DNA of 64,000 nt from Cryptomeria japonica. Its lineage: Eukaryota > Streptophyta > Pinopsida > Cupressales > Cupressaceae. Of the stretch, positions 22,559-33,120 are shown piece after piece. A program made the position numbers and the translations under genes. Each line of letters begins with the position of its first letter. The stretch's first letter is position 1. The notes under the pieces are model-generated. The model saw only the letters and a program-made list of their open reading frames with translations, had not been told where the DNA came from and did no database searches. The stretch is taken from assembly GCF_030272615.1 (NCBI RefSeq), contig NC_081408.1:619190476-619254475 (forward strand). Direction: 5' to 3'.

Positions 22559-22877
22559 GCATAAAAAGCATTGATGATGTGTTCTATTTTATTTAATAGC
22601 ATTATGATAGTGGCTCTGCTGGTGAGGAAGATGAGGCCATTGGCAATGTAGATGAGGGTGACTATACTGATGCTCCAGGTGGTGAGAGTGAAAAAGGGGA
22701 TGTTCATAGTGAGCATGAGGTGAGCATAGAACAGGAGATTGAATGACAATGTGAGTCTATCAGTGCTCACGAACAGAAACAAGAAGGAGGGGCAAGTAAC
22801 AAGGACGTCCACTATTAGTCATTATATTTTGGATTATCTTTATAATGCTTGATTAGTGCAAAATTGAATGTGATTCT

Positions 22878-23413
22878 TTGTCTTTGTTGGTTGTGCGCAA
22901 CAACAAGCTAATCACAAAAGAGAACATATTAATGACAGGTTGCACTACATTTGTCTCTTCCATTATTGTTCCCACAATGGAGGCCATTAGTTTTGGGATC
23001 TGGGGAGGCTTAATATGCATAGAGCCAAAGAACATCAACTTCCATTATTGGGGATTACACGATGCAGTCGTGAACCATGTGGTAGTGGACAAAGCAGCAC
23101 GGATCATACGAAGAAATCGCTAATGTACTTGAAAAGGAGGGAGTCAAATATTGAATACCAAATGATTTTACGACATAGTATACAAAAAAAAAATGTCACT
23201 GACCGGGTGTGCATGAAATATGGAAAGAAAACATGTGATGAGCTTCCTACCAAAGGGAAGGAAGAGATAAAAGAAGCAATGCAATTGTACAACAATAGTC
23301 CAGTTAGGGAGGTGAGAAGGAAGAAGGTTTTAGAGTTACTGGAAAGAAAGAATATTGCAACAGAGGTAATTTTTAGTGATCGTATTGTTTTGCAGTTTAC
23401 TAAATTCCTTTAA
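22878..23413 (+). pseudogene. Unknown exon-like frames
   Basis: Two overlapping plus frames: 22878-23123 (ends VVNHVVVDKAARIIRRNR) and 23015-23413 (basic, KKNVTDRVCMKYGKKTCDEL, then REVRRKKVLELLERKN). A GT donor (acagaggtaat) at about 23364-23366 would end the second. The basic coiled-coil-like end is compatible with a DNA-binding or nuclear protein, but no family is recognised. Confidence 0.3.
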
Positions 23414-23464
23414 ACATCTGAAGAATGTCTTATTGACCTATCCTATCCCGCTACCTAGAGTTTA

Positions 23465-23936
23465 AGTGACAGTGTAGGCCATTGCAAGGAGGTTCTGGCA
23501 TCGAAGGCTAATCATGAAACAAACATGCCAGTGAATGAGGTTGCATCTGTTTCGTTGGGGAAGCAAAACAAGAAGAATGTTGTGGAAAAAACAAGGCCGA
23601 CTTTAGATCCTGAAACAAATGAGGATGGATCTGTTTTGTCAGGGAAGCAAAAAAAGAAGAATGGTGTGAAAAAAAGAAGGCGAACTTCAGATCCTGAAAC
23701 AATTGTGCCAGTCAATGAGACTACATGTGATTCGTCGGGGAAGAAAGAAAAGAAGAATGCCGCAGAAAAAATAAGGCCGACTTCATATGAGGCCACACAT
23801 TTGTCATCGAAGGTGACTGTCTGTTGGCATGTCCATATGTTTGTTTTCATTGCATGGTATAATTTCACTCCACTTTGTAGTATGTTGACTATTTCATCCA
23901 TGTCATTGTAGGCTAATTTTGATGGGGTCCGTGGAG
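23465..23936 (+). pseudogene. Lys-rich segment with 30-40-residue internal repeats
   Basis: The plus frame from about 23480 to 23815 shows three repeats of the plan PVNExxxxSxGKQxKKN, VxKxRxTxDPET (starts near 23529, 23615 and 23710). The basic KKKNGVKKRRR clusters resemble nuclear localisation signals. The gene context is cut by insertion of E2 at 23942; the plus-strand exons continue at 31720 with similar Lys/Glu-rich repeats. Confidence 0.35.
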
Positions 23937-23941
23937 GGAGC

Positions 23942-24847
23942 TGTTGGGATCTGAGAACACTGAGAGGGGGCGGGGGGTGAATCAATGTTCTGCCAGAATG
24001 AACAATTTTTAACTTTCTAAACCATGTGTGTATGTGTTGGTAAACAAATAAGCATATAACAAGAAGCAAATAAACCATCCACATAAATGAACACCATAAC
24101 GCACATAATTTATACATGGAAAACCTCAATGAGGAAAAACCACATTGGGATTCATGACCCACAATATCAGTTCACTGGCCATATGAAAATATGTTACATA
24201 AAACAGGGGCCTGTACTTGTAGGAAGGCACACTACCTAGAGAATACTGCTCATCACTAAAGAGCCTCACTGACTATAAGCTTTTTGTTAAAGTAAATTAC
24301 TGAAAATGAACTCAAGAATGCATTTTCTATGCCAGATAGAGTTCTGGTTCTGGTTCTTCTCTGTACCGGTTCACAAACTTGAACTAATACCAATATTACT
24401 TCTCCTCCAAGAATGCTTTCCAAGCTATCTATAGATCATTGCATGATATAGTGTTTGCATACAAAAATGATCTCCATACATATATTTCGCATCTCACAGT
24501 TCTACTATACCTATATATGTCTATCTATATTCCATCACTATACCATCATATTAAATTGACCTAGCAAACTAACTTATATACCTATTACATGATATGCCTT
24601 ATGTCGGCTTACAATACATTTACAAAAGATATTCAATGTCGGCCTCGACAATAATTACAAAATGATTTAGATGTTGCAATCCTTGAAGTATTGATGTCGG
24701 TGTCGGTGTCGGTGCCGGTGTAGGCATGAATGCTTCCAATGCCAGTATCTGGTAGTATATGTCTCCTAGTTCCATTTTGTGACTTCCATTAGATCTTGTT
24801 GCCATTCATGACAACAAAATGAATCCAATGAGTGTCAATTGCCAACA
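23942..24847 (-). mobile_element. E2 3' LTR
   Basis: Plus-strand edges are TGTTGGGATCTGAGAAC and CAATTGCCAACA (906 bp); on the minus strand it starts TGTTGGCAATTG and ends GATCCCAACA. It contains the shared copia block (tggaaaacctcaatgagg, near 24116) and a short GTCGGT hexamer run at about 24693-24720. Relative to the other LTR it has about 35 extra bases near 24645-24680. Confidence 0.85.
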
Positions 24848-24861
24848 ATCTCCTCCTTTGG
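24848..24861 (-). promoter_or_regulatory. Polypurine tract of E2
   Basis: The minus strand reads CCAAAGGAGGAGAT immediately before the 3' LTR start TGTTGGC. This is the expected plus-strand primer. The nested LTR has the equivalent CCCAAGGGGGAGAT at 30787-30800. Confidence 0.8.
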
Positions 24862-25030
24862 CAATGATGGCAACACTCATATGAAAAAATGGATTCCCTA
24901 CCGGTGTGCTCCCCCTGAGAAATGCACTCCATATACTCCATCTGATAATATTTTCTTTGATATTTTTCAGATATGTACATACTCCCCCTTTGACATTAAT
25001 GCCAAAGACTGGTGAAAGAATCTATTAGTG

Positions 25031-28000
25031 TCACTCAAGCTTAGTCATCTTCAGGATTTTTGGGCATGCCTTTTGTAGAAACTGAAGATACATTTCCCAG
25101 CCTGATTTGAAAGTATCGGATAACGATGCAAGTCCATTGAGTAAGTGGGTAAGTGATTCCTTCTCCTGGGTATCTACCGGTGTGGGTTTTGCTAGCATAT
25201 TCATGCATTCTTTTTTGTGAACACCCAATGAATCAAGTCTAGGGCTTACCAATCCTCTTAAATTTCTTCCTCTCCTTATTATCTTTCTCCTTCTCAAAAG
25301 AAAAAACTTGGTTCTCCAAGGACAAAATTTGTCCATCAATAGATGTAGTTAGTGCAGTTAGTCCATCAAAAGGTGTAATTAGTACAGTCAGTCCATCAAA
25401 AGAGTTAGCAATATTAGTCATTTTGTCATATAACTCCTTCAATCTGCTATCTACATTAGCTGTAAGATTTCCCAAATTATAACATACTCTGTAGATATTA
25501 GTACATTGTTTTAAACAAAATTTAAATGGGAATAATCTTGTCTTCTATTTTCTTCTTCCCAGTTTCTATGAGTTGATCAAAAGTTGCTCTTTTAGCTGTA
25601 GAGAAACTGTCCAAAGCCTGTCGGTCTGCAATCTGTCTCAAAGATTGAAAGTTATTAGATATGTGCTTTGTTAAAGTCTTGAGCTTACCAAAAGGGCTTG
25701 CTCCATCCTCAATCTGACAGTCAGACATTATTCTATGTAGTACAGAGACCGATTGATCAATTAACCCTTTATCTATAGTTCCTTCCTTTAGCAATTTTTG
25801 AGTGGCCATTACCATTAATTCTGTTGGACTTAACTTAGAGATTGATTTCTTCTCGACCCAAGAAGTGTCAATTGCCAAAACTCTTGCCGAGGAATCAATT
25901 TTACCTGTCGGTATGGACTCAGTTGATTTTACCTTGTCCATCTCAACCTCTATTGCACCGATGGCTTCGCCACTTGGTGCAGTATCGATTACTGTCGGTG
26001 GAGTATCATCCATAGTGTTTCCAGTGCCCTGTACATTCTCTTGCTCAGAATTGGTTTTTGTCGGTACATACTGTACACTCTCTTTAACTGCTGGTGGTGG
26101 ATGTGCCAAAACTAGAGTTGAACTACCCAAAATACCCTTTCCTTTTGATTTGTTAGGAATGGTGGGGGATGATGCCTTTGTAAATTCTTCTTGAGATGTG
26201 AGAAAGTTTGGGTTTTTCTGAAAGAATTTTGTCCATCCCTTACTTGTCTCATTTATCACCTCATTTACTCTTCCCATCATAAGGCTTATCTACTGGTATT
26301 TACTAGTGAAAATTGTCCTATTAGTAGTATCTATACATCTTTTCATCTCTTCATTATTTATAGTACCACATTGTTCCAAAAGTGAAACTTCCTTGATTTC
26401 CCTATCCCTCTTCATAGCATCAAGTCTTCTAGCCTCAAGTTTATTATACAGGGATAAAGGTATCTCCTTCAAAATTTAAACTAAGGCTTTCTTATAGATG
26501 TTTATATACAGTAAAATAGCCTCTTCTAACTCATTTTGCTCATTTTCTTCAAAATCTTCATAATACTTTGATATATTCTTTTATATTCCATCTTTTGTAA
26601 CTTCATCAATAATTTCAGCATAGGTCATTGTTGTCTTACCAGTTTCGGTATCATCACCCTTCTACTTTTTGCTTGTGGTTGCCGATGTGATTGGTTTCCT
26701 CTTCTACATAGGCTTCCTTGCCGATGGTCGAGGTGCAGTAGGCTTAGTTACCTTTCTAACAATTCTCGTCCTAGGTTCTACCTTCTGTTTCTCTACCGAT
26801 GGTTTTACCACATTCTTCCTTTGTACCCTTCTGAAAGCCAGAGGTTCATTATCCTCAGGATCAGAGTTAGAAGTGATAGGGGAAATGTGAACTTATGGTT
26901 TTTTCACTTCTGTAGTACCAACCTCTGTCAGTTTAGCAGCCTATTTTGATTTGGAACCCAGTTGAGTGTGTATCTTATGCAGCACATCTTGTACATATGC
27001 AGACATATTTTCTATTTTCTTCTCTCTTCTTTTCCTGTTAAAGCTGGTTTTCACTTCAAGAGCCTTCTCTCCTATTGTACCAAAATGTTCAATCTTATCA
27101 TCTAATGGGGCATCTAACAAAATCTTTGCATAAAGTTCAAAGATACTATCATCCACCTCATATCCAATCTCATTAATCTAGATTTGCCTCGATTCAACTA
27201 CTTCCAGAAGAGTTTCATTAGTTTTCACCATGAAACATATGGCAGTGGGATACTTCTCCACAATATTCTTTGAAATTCTCTCCCTTTTCCTCATGTTTTC
27301 TTGAAAAGTCTTAAAATACCCCCAAAGTTTCTCATCTCTGCCAGTACCAAGACTAGTGATAGCTTCCTTGATCTACATACCTACCGGTATGTCATGAGCC
27401 CAATGCTTCTTTCCTAAATTGGGTAGCTCATTCAAGATGTAAAGAATTAAACAAACAATCAAGTTTCCATATCTGAAGGTGACTTTCTTGGTTCCTTTGA
27501 TCTTAGTAAGGTTTAGCATTAATTCACTCCTCATCCATTCACATAAGTCATACTTCACATTATTCCTTAGCATCTGATATGCAGCATGAATGCATGAACT
27601 TGCAATATAATTCAATCGGTTGGATTGAGTTACCATGTATCCTATGATCATGCTTGCAAAATTTATGTCTATGTTAGTTATTGTGCTTATCCTCATTGAT
27701 CTGTTATTAGGTGTAGAACTGGTGAGTTTCTAAACCTCTGTGTTGGAAATTTTCTTACTAGGTTCTTGTCCAACCCTGGGTAACTCGGTGACAACTTTAA
27801 TATCTTCCTTTGTGATCATGTAGGGTCTGTCTAACCAAATGAATTCATTGTGAACCCTTCTTAGAATGTATCTAATAACTTCATCCTTAAATTTTGGTTA
27901 ATACAGAGTATTGGTTAGCCCTAGATCCTCAATTGCCTTGAATTCTAGTTTGATCATTTCAGTGTCTCCTAGTATCACTGATTGATACATTCTTTTGATG

Positions 28001-28215
28001 TCTTCGGTGTCCAAATCCTCAAGAGTGTAGTGAATGTAGGTCCTCACATCTTCAACATACATTACTCTGTCAGGAACCCTAGAAAATGCTTCCGCAGAGT
28101 CTTCCTTCTTCTAAGAAATTTTGGGAACCTCCTTAAAGACTACCCTTAACCTATCCTTGACTTCGACAATGGTGGGATTTGCAATAAAAGTAGGTGTTGA
28201 AGATCCAGATGCCAT
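25031..28215 (-). pseudogene. E2 ORF2: about 1060-codon protein of unknown function
   Basis: One frame from ATG 28215 (MASGSSTPTFIANP) to about 25500, with a dozen stops, then a frame change to a segment ending at 25031. Residues about 170-330 hold the core shared with E1 ORF2: MIIGYMVTQSNRLNYI, YDLCEWMRSELMLNL, FRYGNLIVCLILYI, then ISKNIVEKYPTAICF and INEIGYEVDD. A basic Pro/Ser/Lys linker follows (about 26700-26930), then an acidic stretch, a Ser/Thr-rich region (about 25900-26200) and a last helical, Leu-rich segment (FGKLKTLTKHISNNFQSLRQ). There is no Glu/Lys helix like that of E1. No catalytic motif is seen. Since the element lacks pol, ORF2 may be structural or act on host factors; this is conjecture. 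Confidence 0.6.
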
Positions 28216-28574
28216 GTCGGAAAATACCTGAAAGTGAATGTCGATGGATGATTGAGTGCTTCAGATAATTGCTTGAAATCCTCTCTCAATAACTTTCTCA
28301 CTCTTAATTCGCCTTTACTTCGCTCTAATTACTTGAATTCTCGGTGAGTGAAAATGAATTCACTTACCCTCTTTTAATAGGAAATAAAACCCTAATTTCT
28401 ATAATAAATGCTTCACCAACAACCCTACAGATGTCGGTTTCACAGTTATGTGCCGGGGTAACCTTCATCAATGATGAACACATTTCTCTAGATCTCTTTC
28501 CAGATTTCCTTAGATCTCTTTCAGGGTAATATGAAAAATTTAGTAGTGACTTTGTCAACCCCTAAGGTTTATGC

Positions 28575-29765
28575 CTCAGTTACTGGTGGAATTTCCTGTC
28601 AGTGGAGGAATACCTTGTTCTACTGGTGAATTTTCCCATATAGATCCATCTCCACTTGGTTCTTCAGATTTTCTAACCCATCTCTTGGTGTGATCTTGTT
28701 GTATTTCATCTACCTTCTACTTTCCTTTCTCATTGTCTTTATCATTATTAACCGGTTGCGTCTTTCTTCTACAATACTTAGCAATATGACTTATTTTGTT
28801 GCATGCATAGCATGTAACATTGTTCTTCTGAATTACTTTGACATACACGATATTATTATTTCTTTAACTACAATGATTAACAAAATGTCCAAACTTTCCA
28901 CATGCATAATATTTAACATTCATTCTACAATCTTCTGATCTATGACCACTTTTCTTGTGGTTTGTGCATTGAACAAGACCAGAATTGTAGTTTTGATTTG
29001 CCTTATTTCTATATTATTTAGCCATATGCCCAAATGTATTGCAAACAAAACATCTACCATTGAATTTATAAGCATTATATTGCCTTACCAGTTTCCTCTA
29101 TTTTGATGAGTTCTGCATATCGGTTGTCTAATCTTCATTTGCAGTATCGAAGCTTTCACTTTGTACAAATCCAAGTCCTCTAGAATCATCAATTTGTCTT
29201 TGTCTTTTCAATAAGTCATCCAACTGTGCAGAACTGATCCTAAACTTCTCTTTATACTCACTTCAAGTAGTCAGATCATCTCTCAAAGTAGTTAATTGCC
29301 TTTCAAGTTCTTGTTCATTATTCTGGGAGTGTGCCAAATCAGTCCTCAATAGATTATTCTCATGAGTCAATCTTCCACATTCATCAAACTTGTTCTTTAG
29401 AGATAAAACAAGATTATCTTCCTTCTTTTTTATGTCCTCAATATCTTTTGATAACCTCATGGTTAGATCTTGCATTTCATTCTTCATGAGCATGTTTGCT
29501 TGACTTAGTTTTTGACATTGTTCCTTAAGAACATTCTTCTCCTCATCATCCGGTTGTTGCAAAAGTTCTTTTCTCTTGGATTGAGTAGATGATAACCTTT
29601 CTTGCAGGATAAGAATGAATTCATTTGCAGAATTCAATTTTTCTTGCAATTTCAAGTTCTTCATCCTTTTAGCATCATAACCATCAAGAGCCATCTCAAG
29701 TTGCTTCTCCATAGCCATGTTCAAAGATTCCAGTTTCAGGATCTTCCTCAGGTTATTAAACTTCT
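28575..29765 (-). pseudogene. E2 ORF1: coiled coil plus four CCHC-type knuckles
   Basis: The frame starts within 30 bases of the PBS. A likely ATG is at 29718 (MAMEKQLEMALDGYD). A 150-residue coiled coil runs to 29263, followed by LDDLLKRQRQIDDSRGLGF, the plant copia-type motif also present in E1 as DGLGY. The knuckles are CFVCNTFGHMAK(stop)Y, CTNHKKSGHRSEDC (second Cys replaced by His), YYACGKFGHFVNHC (first Cys replaced by Tyr) and CYACNKISHIAKYC. Breaks include stops near 29260, 29100, 29025 and 28865. The inferred role is RNA binding and particle assembly, as for gag proteins. The degraded knuckles suggest the copy has long been inactive. Confidence 0.75.
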
Positions 29766-29777
29766 TCTGAGGTACCA

Positions 29778-29792
29778 GGCTTTGATACCAAT
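29778..29792 (-). promoter_or_regulatory. Primer binding site of E2, initiator-Met type
   Basis: The minus strand reads ATTGGTATCAAAGCC, one transition from ATTGGTATCAGAGCC in E1. It directly follows the LTR end. Confidence 0.85.
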
Positions 29793-31689
29793 TGTTGGGA
29801 TCTGAGAACCCTGAGAGGGGGGTTGAATCAGTGTTCTACTGGAATGAACAATTTTTAACTTTCCAAACCATGCATGTATGTGTCGGTAAACAAATAAGCA
29901 TATAACAAGAAGCAAATAAACCATCCACATAAATGAACACCATAACACACATAATTTGTATGTGGAAAACCTCAATGAGGAAAAACCATGGTGGGATTTG
30001 TGACCCACAATATTAATGTTAGGATTCCCAAAGATACTGAGAGGGGGAGGTGAATCAGTATCTTGCCGGTTAATAGATTTTCTTAACTTAATAAATGAAT
30101 AGCATCTCAAAACAGTATACCGGTAAACCAGAATTAATGCAGTAAATAAGAACAACAACCACAACATAGAAAGCACACCATAACACAATATTTTTAACGA
30201 GGAAACCCTGTGTGGGAAAAACCTCGGTGGGATTTGTGACCCACAATATTCGCTCACTAGCCAATAAGTGAATATTACTTACAAAAATGGGGGCCTACAC
30301 ATGCAGGAAGGCCAAGTGCCTAGAGCTCACTGCTCAAATACAAAATAAGTCTCACTGACTTACAAAAATGGATTATGGAAATCCAAGATGATGTATTGCT
30401 ACAAAAGGGCATCTACTATGCTAGATCCAGTACCGCTTTAAGCTCTTGTAATAAACATAAACCTAACTTCAAAGTCTTCCTGAATATTTGCACATGATAT
30501 CCATCTACATAATCCTATTACAAATGTTCTACAAGATCTCATACATATATATGAGCCTTATTACAATATGCCTTGTCGGCTTTCAAAAAGATATTACAAT
30601 TAATTATAATTTGCAATAAACAAAATCTTGTTAGCTAGGGTGTCGGTAATCAATCTTTTCGGTGTTGGTGAACTGTATGCCAGTGTAGAGTCTGTCAGTG
30701 CCGGTGCCATATGATTGTAAGGTTGCCATAAATGATAATACCTTCAATCACCTACAATTTCTCATTGGAGTGTGCATTTGCCAACAATCTCCCCCTTGGG
30801 CATTGATGGCAACACTCATGAGAAAAAAGCCAAAAAGTATATCCAAAAAGGTTGTCCAAAATTGTCTTACCAAAATTGTGTCTGCTCCAAAATTGAGTGC
30901 TCCCCCTAAGTAGATGATCTCTTCTGTTATCCTTTTTCTCATCCTCAACTACTCCCCCTTTGGCATCAATGAAAAAGGTTGTCATTCAATGTCAATTGAG
31001 TGTAGTTCCTGTTATGATCCCTGTAACTGGTTGGTTATGATCTGATATAACTATGTGGCCATATGAAAAGATATTACATAAAACAGGGGCCTGCACTTGC
31101 AGGAAAGAACACTGCCTAGAGCATACTTCTCATCACTAAAGAGCCTCATTGACTACAAGCTTTCTTCCAAAGTAAATTAGTCAAAATGAACTCAAGAATG
31201 CATCTACTATGCTAAGTAGAGTTATGGTTCGGGTTCTGCTCTGTACCTGTTCACAAACTTGAACTAATACCAGTATTACTTCTCCTCCAAGAATGCTTTC
31301 CAAGTTATCTATAGATCATTGCATGATATAGTGTTCACATACAAAAATGATCTCCATACATATATTTTGCATCTGACAGTTCTGCTATACCTATATATGT
31401 CTATCTCTATTCCATCACAATACCATCATATTAAATTGAGCTAGCAGACTAACTTATATACCTATTAAATGATATGCCTTATGTTGGCTTACAATGCATT
31501 TACAAAAGATATTCAATGTCGCCCTTGAAGTATTGATGTCGATGCCGGTGTTGGTGTCGGTGTAGGCTTGATTGCTTCCAATGCCAATATCTGCCGGTAT
31601 ATGTCTCCTAGTACGATTTTGTGACTTCCATCAGATCTTGTTGCCATCAATGACAACAAAATGAATCCAATGAGTGTCAATTGCCAATA
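29793..31689 (-). mobile_element. E2 5' LTR, split by a nested insertion
   Basis: The two outer parts, 29793-30016 and 31056-31689, together align with the 3' LTR at 23942-24847. The break falls after gacccacaatatta and resumes at ggccatatgaaaa, which are 8-10 bases apart in the intact LTR. The right edge reads caattgccaata, with the final CA of the left copy decayed to TA. Confidence 0.8.
30017..31055 (-). mobile_element. Nested, truncated copia-type LTR piece
   Basis: A second related LTR (30017-30786, edges TGTTAGGATTCCC and ATTTGCCAACA) is followed by a PPT (30787-30800) and about 255 bp of internal 3' sequence, similar to that at 24862-25020 (gcaacactcat, gtgctccccctaag, actccccctttggc). 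The rest of the element and its other LTR are missing. No target duplication is seen: attaa precedes and ctatg ends the piece. It is a truncated or recombined copy. Confidence 0.65.
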
Positions 31690-31719
31690 GGATCATGGAG
31701 TGTCCCATAGTATTGGATG

Positions 31720-32345
31720 ACATCTAACATATTTTGCCCAAAAAAACAAGTCGAAAACCTCGGTCATCTGTTAGGTATCAGTCTGTTTGGTCGAAGAATC
31801 TAAAGGAGATGTCAAATGAAAAATTGGGTGCATGCAATAGCGAGAAGATTGCAGAGAAATCTCTTGAATTGGGGTAGATGATGGATGATAGGACCAAAGA
31901 ACAGTCAATGTAGTTGCTTGATGACATTGTGTGTAGTGTTCCCCAAAAACCAAGTCCAAAATCTTGAACGTCTATTAGGAGGAAGAAGGTGAAGGAGACA
32001 ACGATTGAAAAACTAAGTGCATACAGTGGTGAGACGATTGCAAAGCAGTCTCCTGAACTGGGCCAGAGGTTGGAGGATAGGTGCAAAGATGGATAGGTAA
32101 TGCGGTGCCATTGTGCATGACATGTAGTGCTATATCATCACATGGTGTGTTATACTATAAAGCAACTCTTTTATGTATGCAATCGACCGCGGTATTGGAC
32201 GAGAAACTTCAGAAGTCTATTTGGAGGGAGAAGCTGAAGGAGACATTGAATGGAAATTTGAGTGCATGCAGTGGCGAAAAGATTGTAGAGGAGTCTAGTG
32301 AATTGGGGTAGACATTGGAGGATAAGAGAAAAGATGAATAGGTAT
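31720..32345 (+). pseudogene. Three exon-like repeats of about 35 codons
   Basis: Three copies of a coding-looking block start near 31802, 31993 and 32236: KEMSNEKLGACNSEKIAEKS, KETTIEKLSAYSGETIAKQS and KETLNGNLSACSGEKIVEES, each followed by xELGxxxxDxxK. Copies 2 and 3 end tggataggtaatg and tgaataggtattg, which could be splice donors. Spacings are 191 and 243 bp. Copies 1 and 3 have a TAG where copy 2 has CAG. They are in the same orientation as the exons left of E2, so they probably belong to one gene that E2 split. Confidence 0.4.
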
Positions 32346-32550
32346 TGGGCTCTTATTTTGCATAGCAGGCGGTGAGAGGCAGTGTTATACTTCAAAGCAT
32401 TTTTTATGTTGTTGTGGTTTGTGTCTGTTATCTGTGTTCTTGTTATTGCCTTAGTCGTGTAATATTCATCGGCCTTGGTCTAGTAGTGTTTGTAGACATA
32501 TGGGTTTAATGTGTACTTACACTCTTGTACAATATGTCATGTTTTGCAGC

Positions 32551-33120
32551 ATAATCCAATAGAAGAAAGCATTGAGAAAGAGTCTGGGGGAAATGATGAT
32601 GGATGTACAAATGTAGACCGTGACTATAATGGGGGAGACAGGTTGGGAGAGATAGCTATTTCAGTACTATTTTAGTACATTGTCATGAATTGATTTGCCT
32701 ATGTTTGATGGTCAGGTATAAAGAATTATATTTAAGTGACCGCATCCACTCGTTACTGATGCAGGCAACCCTAGAAGACAAAGAAGAGTGTGCCAAAGAA
32801 GATGCTCACACTGTTGTTGTTGGAGTTGAAGTCCACCTACTAGTGGATGGGGTAGTGGTTGGGGAAGGCATTGTTGATGGCCTTGGGAAGGTTGTAATGT
32901 GTCATACTATTCCATTCCCACGACATTGTGCTAAATTTTGCATCATCAAAGTCTTTGATGCATATGCCCTGTTGCCTTGCCCAGGTCCTTTCGCCGATGT
33001 CTTGTTGGATTCCCTAAACTGATGGCTGGTGTGTCCTATTGAAGACCTTGTTTGTTCCCCACCCATGTTAAGTTTTGAAGATGACAAGATCCCTTCCTCC
33101 ATCTTCTCATTCCATCGTTT
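32551..33120 (+). pseudogene. Possible En/Spm (TNP1)-like C-terminal domain
   Basis: An acidic segment after CAG at 32550 (ESGGNDDGCTNVDRDYNGGD) is followed, after a CAG near 32764, by a frame to the stop at 33022: VVVGEGIVDGLGKVVMCHT, then CAKFCIIKVFDAYALLPCPG and ADVLLDSLN. After one stop comes WLVCPIEDLV. The order 'VGxGxV ... xVxV ... LPxP ... DxLxxxxxWPxxxL' resembles the small C-terminal domain of plant CACTA (TNP1/En/Spm) proteins. The match is in spacing and a few residues only, so the assignment is weak. No CACTA termini were confirmed. Confidence 0.35.

Larger units (their letters stand above)
21711..22812 (+). pseudogene. Unknown plus-strand exons with 18-residue repeats
   Basis: A polypyrimidine tract and CAG near 21703 precede ATG 21711. 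A 92-codon frame follows (MSVALRKRLRETIYLDYGLL, then LGVGRVRFPVTCDIGLPLGY) that I cannot assign. The frame changes before the 54-bp repeats at 21945-22412, which read GLSNARLVGDSNLKDS-like units. A further acidic segment begins after CAG at 22600 (HYDSGSAGEEDEAIGNVDEG, about 22600-22745). It resembles the segment after CAG at 32550 (ESGGNDDGCTNVDRDYNGGD). These look like exons of one repeated, decayed gene. Alternatively they are non-coding element sequence with chance frames. Confidence 0.35.
23942..31689 (-). mobile_element. E2: complete RT-less LTR retroelement
   Basis: Both LTRs are present: 23942-24847 and 29793-31689, the latter split by a nested insertion. PPT at 24848-24861 and PBS at 29778-29792 both fit minus orientation. 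Flanking bases ggagc (23937-23941) and ggatc (31690-31694) are a possible five-base target duplication with one mismatch. The internal 4.93 kb holds only ORF1 (coiled coil plus CCHC) and ORF2. With so little sequence left over there is no room for protease, integrase, reverse transcriptase and RNase H. E2 is therefore non-autonomous by design rather than by visible deletion. The LTRs differ at about one base in ten over the stretch I compared by eye, implying an old insertion. Confidence 0.8.

Noticed and set aside
23512-24162. Minus-strand 216-codon frame across the E2 LTR edge
   Set aside because: It crosses an insertion boundary and is antisense to the Lys-rich repeats; an accidental fusion.
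29748-30257. Minus-strand 169-codon frame
   Set aside because: It spans the PBS, E2 LTR and nested LTR; LTR sequence read as protein by chance.
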